Source of the DNA: Argyresthia goedartella
Taxonomy: Eukaryota; Arthropoda; Insecta; Lepidoptera; Argyresthiidae
Assembly: GCA_949825045.1 (NCBI GenBank)
Contig: OX463806.1
Span: 41,998,208-42,062,207, forward strand
Length of the DNA stretch: 64,000 nucleotides
Direction of reading: 5' to 3'
The notes below the pieces were generated by a model that had not been told where the DNA came from, ran no database searches, and was given only the letters and a program-made list of their open reading frames with translations. This document shows, in pieces, positions 62,395 to 64,000 of this stretch. Both the position numbers and the translations under genes were made by a program. Each line of letters begins with the position of its first letter. Within the stretch, counting starts at the first letter, position 1.

Positions 62395-62745
62395 AATTTT
62401 GTATGGTGTATACAAAAGTTTAGAGTCAAACATTAATACTAGGTCTCTGATTTCTGTCACTCTTTTGAAGGCACTGTCATTGAGCATACTTATATGGAAA
62501 ATATATGCCCGCGTTATTCCTGGAGAATGTGAAGCAAAGACATTTTATAGGTTGTTACGTCGGCAGTAGTCCGATAGTCTGCCGAGGGCATCCTGGAGTT
62601 TTACAGGTTGTTACGTCGGCAGTAGTCCGATAGTCTGCCGAGGTCATCCTGGAGTTTTAAGCAGTCCTGTTCATCAGCAAAAGGCTTGTAAATTTTGGTG
62701 TCATCGGCGAATATATGGTAATGGGCGATTCTAAAACACTGCAAT
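62395..62745 (-). pseudogene. LINE RT palm relic with 55-bp tandem duplication
   Basis: On the minus strand the reading starts near 62730 with HYHIFADDTKIYKPFADEQD (palm C, double Asp), then KLQDDLGRLSDYCRRNNL. That last block occurs twice because of a 55-bp tandem duplication (62549-62658), which ends the first frame at a TAA. After the second copy the sense resumes with NDSAFKRVTEIRDL and FDSKLLYTI (motif E) near 62410. It is a fragment of an RT related to LINE A. Confidence 0.8.
62549..62658. repeat. 55-bp tandem duplication
   Basis: AGGTTGTTACGTCGGCAGTA... starts at 62549 and again at 62604. The copies differ by one or two bases. Confidence 0.9.
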
Positions 62746-63600
62746 GTGGTCGACCATTGCATAATGTGGACACGTTTGCGAAAAAGTATTTTAAGTGCTC
62801 TTTCCTACGTTCACTTTAGTAAAACTATGCATTCATTGGTCTTCCAGTATCATTGGCATGTTATGAAAAAATAGAAATCCTACAAAGTATGCGCCTTTGC
62901 GCACGGAGAGTTCTCAACAAACTTGTATTACCTATAAATAGAAAGCATAGGGTGGCGAGAACTTTTCCCGTACATACGAACTGCCAATGACGTCAAAAAG
63001 ATCAAAGTCCAAGAAAATTATTTTTATAATTATATTATGCGTTGACTTATTATTACTATATTTTTTTACTAACTTCAAAGGGATTTACGCTGACTGGATA
63101 ATCATTTCAAATTGCGCTGCAACTGCGCTTTCCTGAAGAAGACAGGGCATTACAGAACAAAGTGTATTCTTTTCATCTTCTTGCTTTTATCTTTAGTAAT
63201 CTTTATCTCTAATAAATGGAGTACCATTTATAGGTACAGTATGTCCCTTAAGTCATGTCCGACAGTGACACTGAAGATAGACCTGATTTAGATGCATCGA
63301 ATAAGCCTAACATGACCTCAGTGAAGTGATTCGAGATATTATCGTCGATTAAAAGGTTTAATAATAAATCGCTAATTTCTAACTGTTAGTGGCAGCCATT
63401 TCTTGGAAAGCCATCTCTCTTATCTCGTGAATGTAGCTACTGAAAGGACAGCATGGGAAAGCATATGCGCGTGCGCTCTTGTGTCGGGCAACCGAGATCG
63501 TTCTAACTCTTGATGTTTTTAAATTGATGGTATCTATGAAGTAATTAGCTCTTGAAATTAAATTAGGAATTCATGAATTATAATTAACCGAGGGAGCGCA
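62746..63600. other. Unassigned region
   Basis: A plus-strand stretch near 62868-62990 reads ILQSMRLCARRVLNKLVLPI, faintly like a LINE RT tail, but I cannot confirm it. The rest shows nothing. Confidence 0.35.
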
Positions 63601-64000
63601 GTGACTCCCTTGGGCAGCTTGGGCAAAACTGCTCTCGTATGTCTGGATGTCCGTCCTGCTAATATCTACCGGTCGCATTTCTCAGCCGATTCTAGTAGAA
63701 TTTTGCAAGTTCGATAATTATATGGTTTTTTATGTCGATTTCGTTTTTGGAAAGTTTTCAAAATGGCGGAGATTTGGGGATGAAATTATACGAAAGAAAA
63801 CTATACTTAGCTCAAATGGCTTGACAAATTTTAACAAATGAGTTATCGTTGGAGTTGTGGAGATCGTCAGATTGACAAATATATATATATATGTATATAT
63901 ATCACTTAAGTGAAAATAGGTTGTAATTTTAGATCATAAATATAGTTTACAAAGTTATTGGTGCGGCTATTTTCATACTCCACGTTCCACGTAGGTAACC
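63600..64000 (+). repeat. Dispersed repeat related to 39790-40095
   Basis: GGTCGCATTTCTCAGCCGAT, TTCGATAATTATATGG, AAAATGGCGGAG and ACAAAGTTATTGGTGCGGCT appear in the same order as at 39830-39955. A TA-rich microsatellite (about 63882-63902) lies inside. The copy runs off the window. Confidence 0.65.

Noticed and set aside
62309..62569. Plus-strand 86-codon reading
   Set aside because: It is antisense to the RT relic, whose FADD and motif E blocks are on the minus strand.
63254..63330. Short acidic reading MSDSDTEDRPDLDASNKPNM as a gene start
   Set aside because: It stops after about two dozen codons, with no downstream domain or splice support visible.

Overview
The window looks like AT-rich nuclear DNA of a lepidopteran insect (moth or butterfly). 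That is inferred from repeat types I recognise: tRNA-derived SINEs, a CR1/Jockey-like LINE with a TTTGAC-repeat tail, an RTE-type LINE C-terminus, and the widespread repeat that opens AGGGTTCCGTA and closes ACTTGACCGGTTTT. I found no convincing host gene, rRNA gene, CRISPR array or bacterial-type operon. Every coding region I can identify belongs to a mobile element, and most are broken. A gene-free stretch with this much nesting fits heterochromatin, for example pericentromeric or W-linked DNA, but the window alone cannot prove that.

Layout. 0-3.2 kb: LINE fragments on both strands, including a 99-bp-arm perfect palindrome. 3.6-11.9 kb: one Ty3/gypsy-type retroelement relic on the plus strand (reverse transcriptase, then RNase H, then integrase) split by a minus-strand LINE with an RNase H domain (about 4.6-6.05 kb) and by a 4.3-kb CR1/Jockey-like LINE (6.79-11.07 kb). 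12-20 kb: SINEs, LINE relics and MITE-like repeats. 20-27 kb: several inverted-repeat elements, a poly-A-tailed LINE and a cluster of four short GC-rich hairpin repeats. 27-33 kb: LINE ORF1, endonuclease and RT relics and a dead Tc1 copy. 34.5-45.2 kb: a five-copy family of hairpin-plus-TIR elements (continuing at 54.8 and 60.9 kb), and a 4.5-kb inverted-repeat structure holding a nearly intact Tc1-like transposon. 45.5-49.7 kb: a LINE inserted inside another LINE. 50-57 kb: repeats, a SINE and a LINE relic. 57.9-59.4 kb: an almost intact IS630/Tc1-like transposase with unusual D-D-(82)-E spacing. 60-64 kb: MITEs and a duplicated RT relic.

The genes do not form a pathway. They are a record of successive insertions. 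LINEs supply endonuclease and reverse transcriptase, SINEs presumably borrow that machinery, and the DNA transposons supply transposases acting on their own terminal repeats. The most unusual items are the 35.3-39.8 kb structure with about 0.5-kb inverted arms and near-matching 10-bp flanks, the DD82E transposase, the 26.4-27.0 kb hairpin cluster, and the repeated inverted duplications inside LINE copies.
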